Origin: Siphonodentalium dalli
Taxonomy: Eukaryota > Mollusca > Scaphopoda > Gadilida > Siphonodentaliidae
Assembly (NCBI GenBank): GCA_032622095.1
Contig: CP136066.1
Span: 41,861,835-41,925,834, forward strand
DNA length: 64,000 nucleotides
Direction: 5' to 3'
Shown: in pieces, positions 9,880-23,000 of the stretch
Layout of the letters: each line of letters starts with the position of its first letter
How positions within the stretch are numbered: the stretch's first letter is position 1
Notes under the pieces: model-generated
Told to the model about the DNA's origin: nothing
Databases searched by the model: none
Seen by the model: only the letters and a program-made list of their open reading frames with translations
Translations under genes and position numbers: made by a program

Positions 9880-12340
9880 GGAAAATAAAACATGCACACG
9901 TGCACCACTGCTGCGTCCGTCGTATAATTCGGGAAAAAATTAAAATATATACTATGTTATGAAGACGATGACCCGCAGAAGATGTACGTGTTGGAGGACA
10001 AAGCTGGTTCATTAATGTACGGTTAATCTGCGAATGATGTTCCCTGTGTTAAGACACAGCAGCTGGAGAATGATCACTATAAATCCGCCAATTTTGCGAA
10101 TAAAATCGGAAATACTTGATCTACATTGGCAATTGTCTGGTACATGTAGAACCAACTGTCGTCAGGGACTTGCCGATATTGGATAGGGGTAAAATATCAA
10201 CAATTGGAAATTTCACACCTAACACATCAGTTGAAAATTTCGAACCTAAAATAGGTTTTAATTTGTCTAACAGCTTCACTTAAAAACAAATCCAACAAAT
10301 GTTGTGTCAAATCGGACAGAGTATCTTTTCAAATAAAATGAAATTAGCTGTATGAAAAATACGCATTGTTTGGACTTGGTGACCGTGGTCTTCACGTGCT
10401 ATAACTATGTATTAGATTGTAAAACTATATGTCAATAACATGATCATGGCAGAACATTATGTGGATAATAAGACGGCAGCTTTTGAAGATCCAGAAAGTG
10501 TACGTGCAATTCATAATTGAAACATGAGTATTTTGGAGTGCATGTGAGGACAAACGTTTTCTAATCATGGTGAAAGAAATTGATAGGGCCTGTAGAGCGA
10601 CGCGCGGATTTGTAAATGTCATATATTAAATTGCCATGCTCGATCAAATCGCAGATGCATTTTAAGCTGAATCATACTTTAAAACACACATGGTGTTTGT
10701 TTCATTTTGTGTTGCCGATATCGGCAAATCCTTCTGATGCAGTATTTCTGAAGCTTGATAACATAATACAATTGGGGAATTTTTATTATTCACGATTGCG
10801 TCCCGCGTGGTTCTAAATACCACACGTTGTCTTATATGAGCATAACGTTGACATGCATGCATATAAATGACATTTCGTTCGAGGGTAAGTAATATGACAA
10901 GTGGAAATAATAGGCTGGATATACCACCAATCACCAAATTACGTCCAGAAAATATTGCTGCCAAACTTTCCGGATCTCGAGAACATTACAATAGCAGAAA
11001 TGCTTGAATATTCGACTGAGTTGGTCAATAAGAACGAACTACAAACACGTCTGCTCCTTACAGATATAAACGCCATTCGCACATATCCATATAACAACCA
11101 GTTATTTTTCGTTTTCTGTGCAGATAAAATTGACGTCAAAATTTGGTCTTCGTCCTCTTACTCGGTGATGGAAATTAACAGGTCACACATGTAGCACTGT
11201 CATAAGAAAACAACGCTTCAATAGTCGAAAAACAAATTATCTGTCAATGGAATTCGTTTCGTTTATCATAAAGAATTTCAATTAACTGCCTTAACTTGGA
11301 TGAGAATTTCCATATAACCGATAGTAGAGTTATTCAGGCCCATTTCCCTATAGTATAGTGTTTCCCTCAATATTGTTTAGACACGAGCTGTTTGAACGGT
11401 ATATGATATTATGCGAATTCCGAGTGTTGCAGTTTTCGCAGTGGCCAGCAATAATCTTTAGATGTATAATCTGTGTAATTCACATTTCCGAATTTATTAT
11501 TCATTAAAATTCACATTATTTGGTTCGAGGCGGAGGGAAAAGTGCATCATTTAAAATGATGGTTATTAGCCTGATATTTGGGCAACTTCCGATGTAATGA
11601 TCTGGTACAGTCTCATACCATTACCAGATGAGTAATTCTGGTCGCTGATTGGTTGGTTTGAATTGGACACATGGTAAGATGATAAGGTGTTATGTTATAC
11701 AATAAACAAATTAACCCAAGATTATTTCACAAAATAAGCTTCCTCTCATATAGAGCCAAGACAAGATGCTATTCGTTGATTGGATTTTTGTATGAAACTA
11801 TTAATTATTTTAGCAGTTCTTAATTGCCTAAAGGGACAAAATACAAATAAAATAATATTTTCAACCCCTCGTGTGTTTTAAGAATATAAGATCCATTTTT
11901 ATTTGTATTCTCTTAACATTTGTTTAGATTCTAAACACTATACACATTTTGATATGTGGAATTCACGATTTTTCGCCTGATACATATATATCTTTGTTCA
12001 TACATATATACCGCTTGCAATGTTTGTCTGGATTTATGTAAAACGCTCGTCTGCCCCTTTATCCTTTCTATACCAAATTGTCTGTAATGAGTATTCATCC
12101 CTTGATGCCATTGGCTCTCAAATGGGGTAATTGGTGGAGTTCTAGCACAATAGCTTTCACAGTGACCGTATCCCAAGCATATGGCTTATTTCAGTTGATA
12201 TTATCATCCTCGTCGCTGTGAACCTCCCTTAATTTCATCTTCATAGTCTAAATTAAGCCTTTAGCGTCCGTGCAGTTTGATTGCCCATTCATTGTGCGAA
12301 GAGGACTTCCCATTTGTTGCATGTGATTCGCCTCTGACAC
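9880..12340. other. No gene recognised
   Basis: The longest plus-strand ORF is 97 codons (10901-11194) and the longest minus-strand ORF is 100 codons (10662-10964); they overlap in opposite directions and neither has a familiar motif. The rest is AT-rich with no clear repeat. Confidence 0.45.
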
Positions 12341-15300
12341 TCTATTTCACTATAGCATCACTTCCGGGGTCAACTGAGATAGCATCACTGAGCATGTGTC
12401 CACGACAACACCTCATTGTTTTCGCTGCAAGCGTCGTGTGAAGACGCTTTCTTATTCTTGTGTGTCCTGCACAGTAAATACTTTTTAGAGGCAACTGTTG
12501 TAGCGGCTTCTGATTTGTATTTTAGTTGACTCGGACAGTTACTATTTATGAATGCAAAAACATTTTATTGTATTTGCTTTCATTTTGACGGCTTGCTTGA
12601 TTTTTTCATGGCAAGTAACAGATTTTATGCGCCATTGAACAACAATCGGTCGCGACTGTCGCGACTTAATCGTGTTAAAAACGCCACGCTGGAAGTGGTC
12701 AGTTATTTAATGCTCCAGTTCACTGGAACTTCGAATTAGTTCGAATCAAATTTGTTCGGCTCATACCATCAGCTGTTTACCGATCTGGGTCATGCGTGCG
12801 GTTGCGATTGTAGCGACCGTGAATCTAACACCACGTGCATGTGTTGTGGCCATTGATCTTGGTCACGGAGTAACTTTTGTTTCGCAATCTCGGTAGTTGG
12901 CCGAGTTTGCGTTGATAAAGCTGCGTTGTCATGTCGTTGACATTCAGTTCAACATGGCGGATGCCGTTTGGCCTGATGAACCGGACTCCATTGCCTTTAT
13001 ATAGCGTTGGGTTCGCTGATGTGCCGATCAGGTCGATCGTTGTTACTACAACGGCTAAATAATGACAGGACCATCGAGTACCAATGGGAAGCATTGTATG
13101 CTACATGTACAGAGGTCCGATACGTTGTCCAGGAAGACTGTGTGTAGCCATGCATGACTTCGCGGGTCGAATTCCATGCGCATTTTCAACGCTTCGCTCA
13201 CGGAGGCTTTGTTGTACACACAGCCGGTATCCAATATGCGCTCGTGATTTCGATTGCAGAAGTCAATGCGCTTTCCGACCTCTTCACTTATATGGAGGCT
13301 ATGTTGCACATAATCTGTGCTCATGACTTCGTCTATGTAGGTCTTAGAGTTTTTATAACGTTTCGCACGTAGAGGCTTTTTGCATACAGACAAAAATAGT
13401 AGATTCACGAGGTCCTATTGTCTGTATGGTTTACATATCACATGTGGTTCATGAACATGCAGGGGTTGTTGATGATATATAATCGACCACAGCATTATGC
13501 GGCTCTTGTTCGCCTATACATGTATACGCTATAATTGTGATGTGGTGCATCCTAACCAACATTCATAGCTTGATTCTGCCCTCTTTTGAGGGAAAGTTGT
13601 GCTCAACGTTGACAACTGTTTTGGGTCTGATGGACACATAATTTATGTCATATCAATGTTGTATTAATTCAACATTTGAATCATTGACAATATTTGGGCA
13701 CTCACGTTCTTCATTAACTCATCAAGGACTGAGTTTTAAGGAGATTATTCACATCTCCAATGACACACCGAACCATTCGTAACAGCTGTTCGTAACAGAA
13801 ATAGTTTACATTTTCGCCACGAGACGGAATCCGATAACGTTTCCGGTGTGCATTTGTGCGTGATAACGGTTTCGATGTCAATGCTCCGATACCATGCGGC
13901 GCCATATCCAATGTTATGGTTGCAAAGACCAGTCACATGCCGAGCTGCTGAGGTCCCTGATCGTTGTTAATCTTGAAGCGGCCATGCACGAGAGAAGAGC
14001 TATAGATCATTTGATTCCCTTGCCACTGGTCACTTGTAATTGTGTTTGGCTGATTTGTGTATTTGCATACATCCGCAGACGTATCTCAGCTATCGCGTCG
14101 AAATATCGCATATGATTCTTGTCATGCCATGTCAGTTACACATATATATAGGCTATTGATTGTTTTGGCGATTACATAAGTTGAAACACATTTTATTTCT
14201 ATGAACGGTAAATGAACTCATAGAGGGTGATTGGTATTGCCAATGTAACTTGGTCGACAGATGGTTTTATTTTTTACATTTGTAGTTGCGCCCGAAACCC
14301 GGCATAGAGGTAACGCGGCGGTGTACCCAAGCCTATGACCCTATATGGGGCTCAATGCCTTCGCCAGTTTCAGATGGATTTAAAAGGGCTTTATTTTGAC
14401 GCCTGATTGTTATAATTATGACTTATTGTGCTTTACGTCACGACTAGTATATCCCTATCTGTCGTTATTAATTACAGCAAAAAATGTTCAGTTCGCATCG
14501 GACGGACATTTTGCACCTAGTTATATAATGGTGTGGTTATTGTTCACATGCTGTTCAAGAACCGATAAAACCGGTATGAAATTTGCCGGACGTTCGGTGT
14601 GAAGATTGTCATTCTTAATGACTCTGGTCGATAATTGTGAATATGAACAAATATGCGAGGTTGACTTTAGCGCTCATTCCATCGCATGGTTTCGTTATAG
14701 CATTAGGTAAATCGGTATTGAATCATTCACTCTCTTCCATTTCTTACTAATGTGACCACTTGAGTGAACATCACCGGTAATTGTGCCATCGGTCAGTAAT
14801 TCATGCATGTCACAAGCGTGCGATTGGCGAATATTAGTATGCTGCTATCCAAACCGTAGCTGAAATCATGGTGGTTTGTTTCGAATTATCCAACCTACAC
14901 GTATATATGCATGCATATCACTATATGTGAGCCGGTTACCAGTATTACTTGAATTAGGCACGGTTTGGGTTCATTTTGGGACCATTCATGTTCAATTTTG
15001 ACGCTCTGATTGCGTTCTTTCCAACGTCACACACATTGCCTTGCGCTGTTGGTGTGATCATATATCTATACGGTTTTCTGCCACATCAATCATGGTTGTG
15101 AGTCACTATTTTTATATGGTGATGTTTGCATATATGGCGGGGATGTCACAATGACAATGTTAACGTTTTGTGTGCCACTTCATGTTTTTTTTCCGTTGAG
15201 AAAACGCACCATGGACATCGATAGCCTTGAAACTCTAGCATATTCTTTTTGGTTTTGCATACTTTGTCCACCATTGGCAAACTACGCATACTCAGTTTTA

Positions 15301-16775
15301 TACTGATAATGCTACACATGTTCATTACATAAACAACACGGCCGAATGTCCATGTGCAGGTATATATGTACGATATAATCGTTTGACATTGGTCATGTGG
15401 ATGTTTGGGCCAAGGCAACAATTTATGCAAGTTTCTTCCGTGTGTTGAAAATACTCAGCCTGAGCATGTCTCTATCTTTGATGATGGCCACGACATGGAA
15501 TTTCATGTACATATACCTGTCTAATTGGTATCCTTAAGGCATTCCTGTATAATCCGTGTATGTTTGGAATGCCCATAAATTGCATGCTTCGTCTCACAAC
15601 TGATTTCTCAGTTTTGCTGAAATGGAGTGCATTTTCACTCATATATCTCTTTTCAATTTGATTGGGAACTTTGCTCAGCTAGCCGATTCAGACTGCGAAA
15701 TTTCCAATGGTAGCATGTCTTGTATATAGAGCCCACGCACCTGATACCGTCGTTACCACATAGTATCGTGTATTACAGGCTGCACCCAAGCTTAATTGTT
15801 CGGATCGCATATCATATGACTGGGAAGCTTCCCGAGATGAATATGAGTACAATGTGTCGGCCAGAAACCTGAACACAGCTGACAACGGGATTTGTTCTGT
15901 AACTGGTGCATGTGCACCATTTCGCCGACGTTTCTTACCTATCGAATTTTACGAATGATTTGTTTTCATGCGATTGTGCTACGGTGTTATTCTCACTGTT
16001 CGGTGGGCTGTGTTGTGTATATTCTCAGTCGGTGCTACCGTTGGCGATATGTCAGTGACTCAGCAATAATCCTGCCAAGCCGGAATTGAAAACGTGTCTA
16101 TACATGCATATGCACTGAAAAAAATTCATTCCCAGATATCGTGGTGGATGTAATTTCATTTATCAGAAGATTTCGCCTTTGTCAAAATTATCGGTGAGTG
16201 AATTGTCTTTCACAATCGCCTTCAACCATTATCTGGTACATGGGGCAGAGACATGCGTAATTTGTGCTTTAAGTTCCAGAATATAGTCGGCAGATTAGGC
16301 CGAATAAACCTCTTGTTTTGCCAATAATTGCCAAGTGGATGATTTTATATTGTTACTGGTATCTACTCAGTGTTCTGCTGTTCCGCTTAACTGCTTCTGA
16401 ATGGTGGCTTAATTAACCTTCGGTTGAGTTGATGCGTATATGTATGGTACGCACCATCATTGCAATGGTGTCATATTAAACGCTGCCACTAGCGACGTTC
16501 TTGTAATGGTGACCTTCCTAGATATGTTGGCGGGGCAAATGTGCGTTGACTTTGGTGGAATACTACAATAGTCATTGAATGCATCTAACAATAATAACAC
16601 TGCTAGCAGTTCATTGATGCTGTGCTTTGTGATTCGTATATTACAACTGCATGCGTTATTTTGTGTTTGATGGAGTACACCGTTTATTCACTGTGTTGAA
16701 CGCGGTTGTTTGTGTCTACTATCGATCGCTTTAAAGTCTCAGTTGACCCCGGAAGTGATTCTATAGTGAAATAGA
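12341..16775. mobile_element. 4.4-kb unit with 39-bp terminal inverted repeats (putative non-autonomous DNA transposon)
   Basis: The left end 12341-12379 and the reverse complement of 16737-16775 agree at 38 of 39 positions: TCTATTTCACTATAG, one mismatch, then ATCACTTCCGGGGTCAACTG and AGA. The 60 bp just inside the left TIR (GATAGCATCACTGAGCATG, TGTCCACGACAACACCTCAT) recurs reverse-complemented inside the adjacent small MITE, so both belong to one family. No target-site duplication is obvious. The interior holds no ORF over 117 codons; two overlapping minus-strand ORFs (13055-13408 and 12825-13094) match nothing I know. By eye the interior is rich in T and G on the plus strand. Superfamily unknown. 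Confidence 0.6.
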
Positions 16776-16784
16776 ATAAAAAAT

Positions 16785-17054
16785 TAAACGAGGCTTCACC
16801 CGTGAAGGTGAAGTTTAATTGTGATTCTATGAAGTATAGAATCACTGGAGAGGTCAACTGCCACCCGCCCCATACCCCACCGTGGGTGTGATCCCTCCAG
16901 CTTTACTACAGATCAATAGTGGAGACATGCTTCTAAGAATGAGGTGTTGTCGTGGACACATGCGCAGTGATGCTATCTCAGTTGATCCCTCCAGTGATTC
17001 TATACTTCATAGAATCACAATTAAACTTCACCTTCACGGATGAAGCCTCGTTTA
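16785..17054. mobile_element. 270-bp MITE with 76-bp terminal inverted repeats
   Basis: Arms 16785-16860 and 16979-17054 are reverse complements with about three mismatches. They begin TAAACGAGGCTTCA and contain the subterminal palindrome GATTCTATGAAGTATAGAATC in part (GATTCTAT/ATAGAATC). The 118-bp centre contains GAGGTGTTGTCGTGGACACA and GTGATGCTATCTCAGTTGA, also found inverted at the left end of the 4.4-kb unit. It lies 9 bp from that unit's right TIR, so one may have inserted beside or into the other. Confidence 0.8.
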
Positions 17055-19816
17055 TTTTTTTATTATTCACGGCTGTTGCGCAATAGCATTCTTTTCGAAT
17101 GAATCGAGGGATAATTAACCCAGAACCCACCCACCCTAAACATTTTTATATGGTAATAGTATTTGTCCAAAGCCTCGTTTTTTTTGGTCTAAATATCATG
17201 TATATACATGGAATTACATATATACAGATGAAGCAGTGGGAATCTGTAATTGTTGGTATACATTTAGGTATGTAAGTTACATTGTTTAAATCAGGTTCAT
17301 TCTGAATATTTAAAATGTGTATATATGTTCATGGCGGTCTTGTTTCGTATCAGAGCTCATTACTTTCGCCAGTCCATGCTGGACGCAAGTAATATTTTCG
17401 GTCCGGGTCTCTGTTTAGTTGTCTGTCTGTCCTTCCACGAATATGTTACGTCATACCGGAAGTACATACTGTAAATAATGGACACGCTAATATGAAATGA
17501 TTGCATCAATTGTAATTTGAATCCACATATATACTTAATTTGCATCGTTATCTGGTTTAATTTTGGTAATATATTGTTCATAAATGAACAATATTGAATG
17601 ATTTCTTACTGGAAACCGATCAAGACGCCATGACGTCACGGCGCACATCAGGACGTTACGAGCTACATGGGCTCGTAAAACACCAGACATGATTGCGTCG
17701 ATGTCCAGACAGCTGAGACTCGTATAACACGGGCTGGCTAAACCATTCCATCTGCCAACAACTTCGTTTTGTATTATTATAAATATATATATACTGCATG
17801 AAAACAAAAGTGGGCAATAGTACTGGCCATTAGAAGCCTACTTTATCTAACTTGAAACTCGAGGAATGAGTTGAGATCAAGTCTAAAAGATGCGCGCGAA
17901 ATCGTTTTTTTATTCGCAGAGACAGTGAGGTGCAAACATATTTCTAGAAAGTTCAAAACATTTTCGAAAGATCCTGGTGCATATAAATCATGTCCGGCCA
18001 AACAGTCGAGCGCGTGGTTCAATTGAAAAACAATTGCACTAAAAAATGTGAATGTGGAAACATGGATTATTAAAATGCCTTATTAATTAACTGGGAAAAC
18101 AAGCTTTCTCATTCTCAACGCATTTTGACGATATATGTTCCCGAAGACAGCAGATCAGTCGCTAAGGGAGTGTTCTCATTGACACACTGTTAATCAAAGA
18201 CTAGCCAATGGTCGCGTGTCTTTTATTTAATTGTGTCGGTATTTGTATTTTACTTTGATGGTTTTTGCGACTGAAGTGCAATGGCATACACACTTGATGT
18301 CATTCTAGTCAAACTAGTAATCTAACCCAATTGGTATATAATATGGCATCATCGGCAACCAATCGTTTTCACACCCTTTATATGAACGATGTCTATATTG
18401 TTCTATAAATATGTCAAACAACTCGTACGTATTACTAAGACTAGCATTAGTGTAATAGATCAACTTGAGATGACAGAGATATTCTGTCCATACACACAAC
18501 TATATTTCAGCGATGGATGAACTGAGATGTGATATCTAGAGTTTTGTTATCTCAAACGAGGGGCCAGCACCCGTGGTTCAAACTGTTGTTAGTAAGACAC
18601 CACAAAACATGCCAAATGTGTTATGGGCGCAAGTATAGGTGGCTCCAGTGAGTGCATTCTAGTTAATTCTTAGTTTGGTTTTTCATTTTAGACTCCCTTT
18701 TATGTATATATAGGTGTCCTTTATGTATGAAGATGCACCGAACCGATCGCTCCTCTGTATGCATTGTCAATCGGGTATGCCGCCAATGGGGCACTAGTCT
18801 TGTGGCATGCGTGCCAGTTGAACAGCCTATATCCATGTTCGGACGACTCGGCTCCCGCGTGACTCTCGCGTTTGTTCGACGTTTATATTTATTACAGCGT
18901 TTTCATCAATTAGGAAATGTTCGGATAAATAAGTTCGACAAACTTATATCTGAACATTTCCCTCCATTAATAGAACTCCCCTCCGTACTTACATTATAAT
19001 TATTATTTTCCTGAAAACTCCATGCAGATGAATAATAGACCATTCCATTGTGTACTTTATAACTGAGTGGGGAAGATCCATGTAGTTTAGAAAGGTTTAA
19101 GTAATTATGCAACCCGGAAAGTCAATTATCGATCTGTATTGATCTCGGGAACCGGAGTGGGATGTAAGTTCATAATTCACAACTGCATGTGGCTTTTATT
19201 TTTTGGCGCCTTTTGGTATAATTAAACCCATTTCATTGTCTATATTATTTTGTCATTAGCGTAGAGAGAGCAAATGTATTTATGTAGTATAATTACATTA
19301 GGGGCGGATGAATTCGAAGTGACATCTGATCGTATAGGTATTTTACCACCACGACACGCGACGTCGCGGCAACGTCATAATAAAGTGCCCAATTTTTGAC
19401 AATAGAAGTTAACTCAAAATTAACTTATGTGTTGATATATTCTATTGAGATCTAATCATATATATTTACATACTAAGTGTGATTATCACTAAATCCAACA
19501 TTCCGATTGGTCGGCGCCCATGTGGCTAGTTGCAATTATTTCTCAATGAACGCGCAAGAGGTCATAACTGCAGTCTCATAATTACATCGACGCGTCATTG
19601 GTTTTGGAAAGACGAACGCGTAATGTTTTGGGCGCATTTGGACTCGCGCAGGATTGACTTAATAAATCATCGGGTTTCAATATAAAGAGAAATTGTTCCT
19701 GTTAACTTTTGCCGAGGGTGCTATGGGATATTTTGGGCTGGTTTTGTCACGATACACTTTTCGATTTAAATACATTTACAAAAGTGGCTTTTTCGCTAAA
19801 TGTATATAAATATAAG
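17055..19816. other. No gene recognised
   Basis: Only short, unrecognised ORFs (up to 90 codons at 17535-17807 minus and 18727-18999 plus). No repeats of note except an AGCCTCGTTTTTT stretch near 17173 resembling the adjacent MITE end. Confidence 0.45.
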
Positions 19817-19966
19817 GATTAACTGTCGTGTGGACTGTTTTTATGGAGATGTAACCGTGAGGTAAGTGGTCATAACTTGTATGTAAAACCCTTTGGGTTT
19901 TACACAAGTTACGACCACTTACCTCACGGTTACATCTCCATAAAACAGTCCACATGACAGTTAATC
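19817..19966. repeat. Near-perfect 150-bp hairpin
   Basis: The two halves (about 19817-19890 and 19893-19966) are reverse complements with only a few mismatches and almost no loop (AAACCCTTTGGGTTT at the centre). Shared words include GGAGATGTAACCGTGAGGTA and its complement. A transcript from either strand would form a long RNA hairpin. It may be a fold-back element; it ends about 100 bp before the large satellite. Confidence 0.85.
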
Positions 19967-20059
19967 ATTATATAATTACAGTTAAAAGACATTTGTCTAA
20001 CTACATTTGTGATTATACAAATATCTTTAAACTGGTAACTACATTTTGAGACAGAGATT

Positions 20060-23000
20060 ATTCCTTAACTAAGTAACTATATTTCCAATCCAAAATGCGG
20101 GATGGAGATCGTGAGAGATAGACAAATTGAGAGGTAGGGAGGGATATCGCGATATATATAGTCAAAGGAGGGAGAGGGTGGAGATCGTGCATGAGAGATA
20201 AAGACGAAGTGAGAGGTATGGAGGGATATCGTGAGAGATAGTAGAAGGAGTGAGAGGGAGGGAGACCGTGAGGGAGATAGACGAAGGGGGTGAGGGAGGG
20301 AGATAGTTGAAGGGAAAGTGAGGGAGGTAGATCGTGAGAGAGACAGTCGAAGGAGGGAGAGGCAGGGTGTTCGCGAGAGAGATAGAATGGGGGTTAATGG
20401 AGATCGTGAGAGAGATATACGAAGATGGTGATATGGATGGTGATCACGACAGATATAGAGATTATTCCTTAAGTAACTATATGTATTTCCAATACTAAAT
20501 GCGTAATGGAGATCGTGAGTGAGATAGACGAAGGGGGAGAGATGGATGGTGATCACGACATATATAATCGAAGGAGGGAGAGGGAGGGAGAGCGTCAGAT
20601 GGATAGACGAAGGGGGAGTGAGGGATATCGTGAGAGATATTCGAAAGAAGGAGAGGGAGGGAGATCGTGAGATTGATAGTTGAAGGGAAAGGGAGGGATA
20701 GGTAGATGAAGGGATAGTGAGGGAGGGTGGTCGTGAGAGAGACAGACGGGTAGGGAGAGGGAGATCGTGAGAGAGATAGTCGAAGGGAGATGGATAGAGA
20801 TCGAGATAGATATAGTCAAAGAGGCAGAGAGGGGGAGATTGTGAGATATAGTCGAAGGGATAGGGAGGGCGCGAGATAGTCGAAGGGATAAAGAAGGATT
20901 TGTGGTCGCGAAAGAGACAGACGAACGGAGGGAGTGAGATCGTGAGAGATAATCGAAGGGGGGGACAGTGAGATCGTGAGAGATAGTTGAAGGGAGAGGG
21001 AGGTAGGAAGATCGTGAGAGATAGTCGATGGGTGAGAGGGAGATTGTGGGGGAGATAGTTGAAGGAGATGAAGGGAGATCATAAGAGAGATAGACGAAGA
21101 GAGGGACGGATATCGTGAGATAAATAGTCGAAGGAGAGGATGGAGAGAAATCGCGAGAGATAGACGAAGGGAGAGGGAGGGAGGGAGATCGTGTGAGAGA
21201 GTTATACGAACTGAGAGGGAATGAGGGAGCTCGTGGGGGAGACAGTCGAAGTGAAAGCGAGGGGGAGATCGCGAAAGAGATAGACGAAGGGAGAGGGAGG
21301 GGAGATTGCGAGAGATATAGTCGAAGGGAGAGACATGGGTATCGTTAGAGAGATGGTCCAAGGGGGAGTGTGTGAGATGTATCGTGAGAAAGATTGTCGA
21401 AGGGGGAGTGCGGGATTGAGGTCATGAGAGATAGACGAATGGAGAGGAAGGGATATAGATCGCGAGGGAGATAGACGAATGGGGAGTGAGAGGGAGATCG
21501 TGAGCGATAGTCGAATAGAGAGCAAAGGAGAGAAATAGTCGAAGGGTGTGGGAGGGGGAGATCGCGAGATATAGTCGAAGGGAGAGCAAATGAGAGAAAT
21601 AGTCGAAGGGTGTGGGAGGGGGAGATCGTGAAATAAATAGTCGGAGGGAGAGGGAGGGAGATCATGAGAGAGAAAGTCGAAGGGAGAGGGAGGGAGGGAG
21701 GGAGATCGTTAGAGATAGTCGAAGGGAGAGGGGTGGAGAGAGATTATCGAAGGGAGAGGGAGGGAGGGAGATCGTGAGGGAAATAGTCGAAGGGAGAGGG
21801 GGAGCGATCGTGAGAGAGATAATCGAAGGGGGAGATGAATGGAGATTGTTATATAGATAGGCGGAGGGAGAAGGGAGGTACCATGGGAGATACAGACGAA
21901 GAGAGAGTGGTGGAGGGAGATCGTGAGGGACAATATCCCTTAAGTAACTATATGTATTTCCAATCTTAAATGCGGGATGGAGATCGTGAGAGAGATAGAC
22001 GAAGGGGGAGATATGGATGGTGATCAGGACAGATATAATCGAAAGAGGGAGAGGGGTGGAGAGCGTGAGAGAGATAGACGAAGGGGGAGTGGGGGATATC
22101 GTGAGAGATATTCGAAAGAAGGAGATGGAGAGAGATCGTGAGATTGATAGTTGAAGGGAAAGGGAGGGATAGATAGATGAAGGGGTAGTGAGGGAGGGTG
22201 GTCGTGAGAGAGACAGACGGGTGGGGGAGAGGGAGATCGTGAGAGAGATAGTCAAAGGGACAGAGAGGGGGAGATTGTGAGAGATAGTTGAAGGGGAGGG
22301 AGGATGATCGTGAGACATAGTCGAAGGTTGAGAGGGAGATTGTGAGGGAGATAGTTGAAGGAGATGAAGGGAGATCATGAAAGAGATAGACAAAGGGAGG
22401 GACGGATATCGTGAGATAAATAGTCGAAGGAGAGGATGGAGAGAAATTGTGAGAGATAGACGAATGGAGAGGATGGGATATAGATCGCGAGGGAGATAGA
22501 CGAATGGGGAGTGAGGGGGAAATCGTGAGAGAGATAGTCGAAGGGAGAGCAAAGGAGAGAAATAGTCGAAGGGTGATTGAGGGTGAGATCGCGAGATATA
22601 GTCGAAGGGAGAGCAAAGGAGAGAAATAGTCGAAGGGTGTGGGAGGGGGGGATCGTGAGACAAATAGTCGGAAGGAGAGGGAGGGAGATCATGAGAGAGA
22701 TAGTCGAAGGGCGAGGGATGGAGGGAGATCGTTATAGATAGTCGAGGGAGAGGGATGATTAGAGATAGTCGATGGGAGAGGGAGGGAGATCGTGAGGGAA
22801 ATAGTCGAAGGGAAGGTGAGGGAGATCGTGAGAAAGATAATCGAAGAGGGAGATGAATGGAGATTGTGATATAGATAGGCGGAGGGAGAGGGAGGGATGG
22901 TGATCATGGGAGATACAGACGAAGGGAGAGATATGGAGGGAGATCGTGAGGGAGATTATCCCTTAAGTAACTATATGTATTTCCAATCCTAAATGTGTAA

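Noticed and set aside
10901-11194. 97-codon ORF
   Set aside because: Protein-like composition but no homology I recognise, and a 100-codon ORF overlaps on the other strand.
12825-13408. Two overlapping minus-strand ORFs (117 and 89 codons) inside the 4.4-kb TIR unit
   Set aside because: No recognisable domain or motif and different frames; mentioned only as part of the unit.
15146-15430. 94-codon minus-strand ORF with a CPWC...H...H pattern resembling a zinc finger
   Set aside because: Spacing does not fit a C2H2 finger, and the rest has no similarity.
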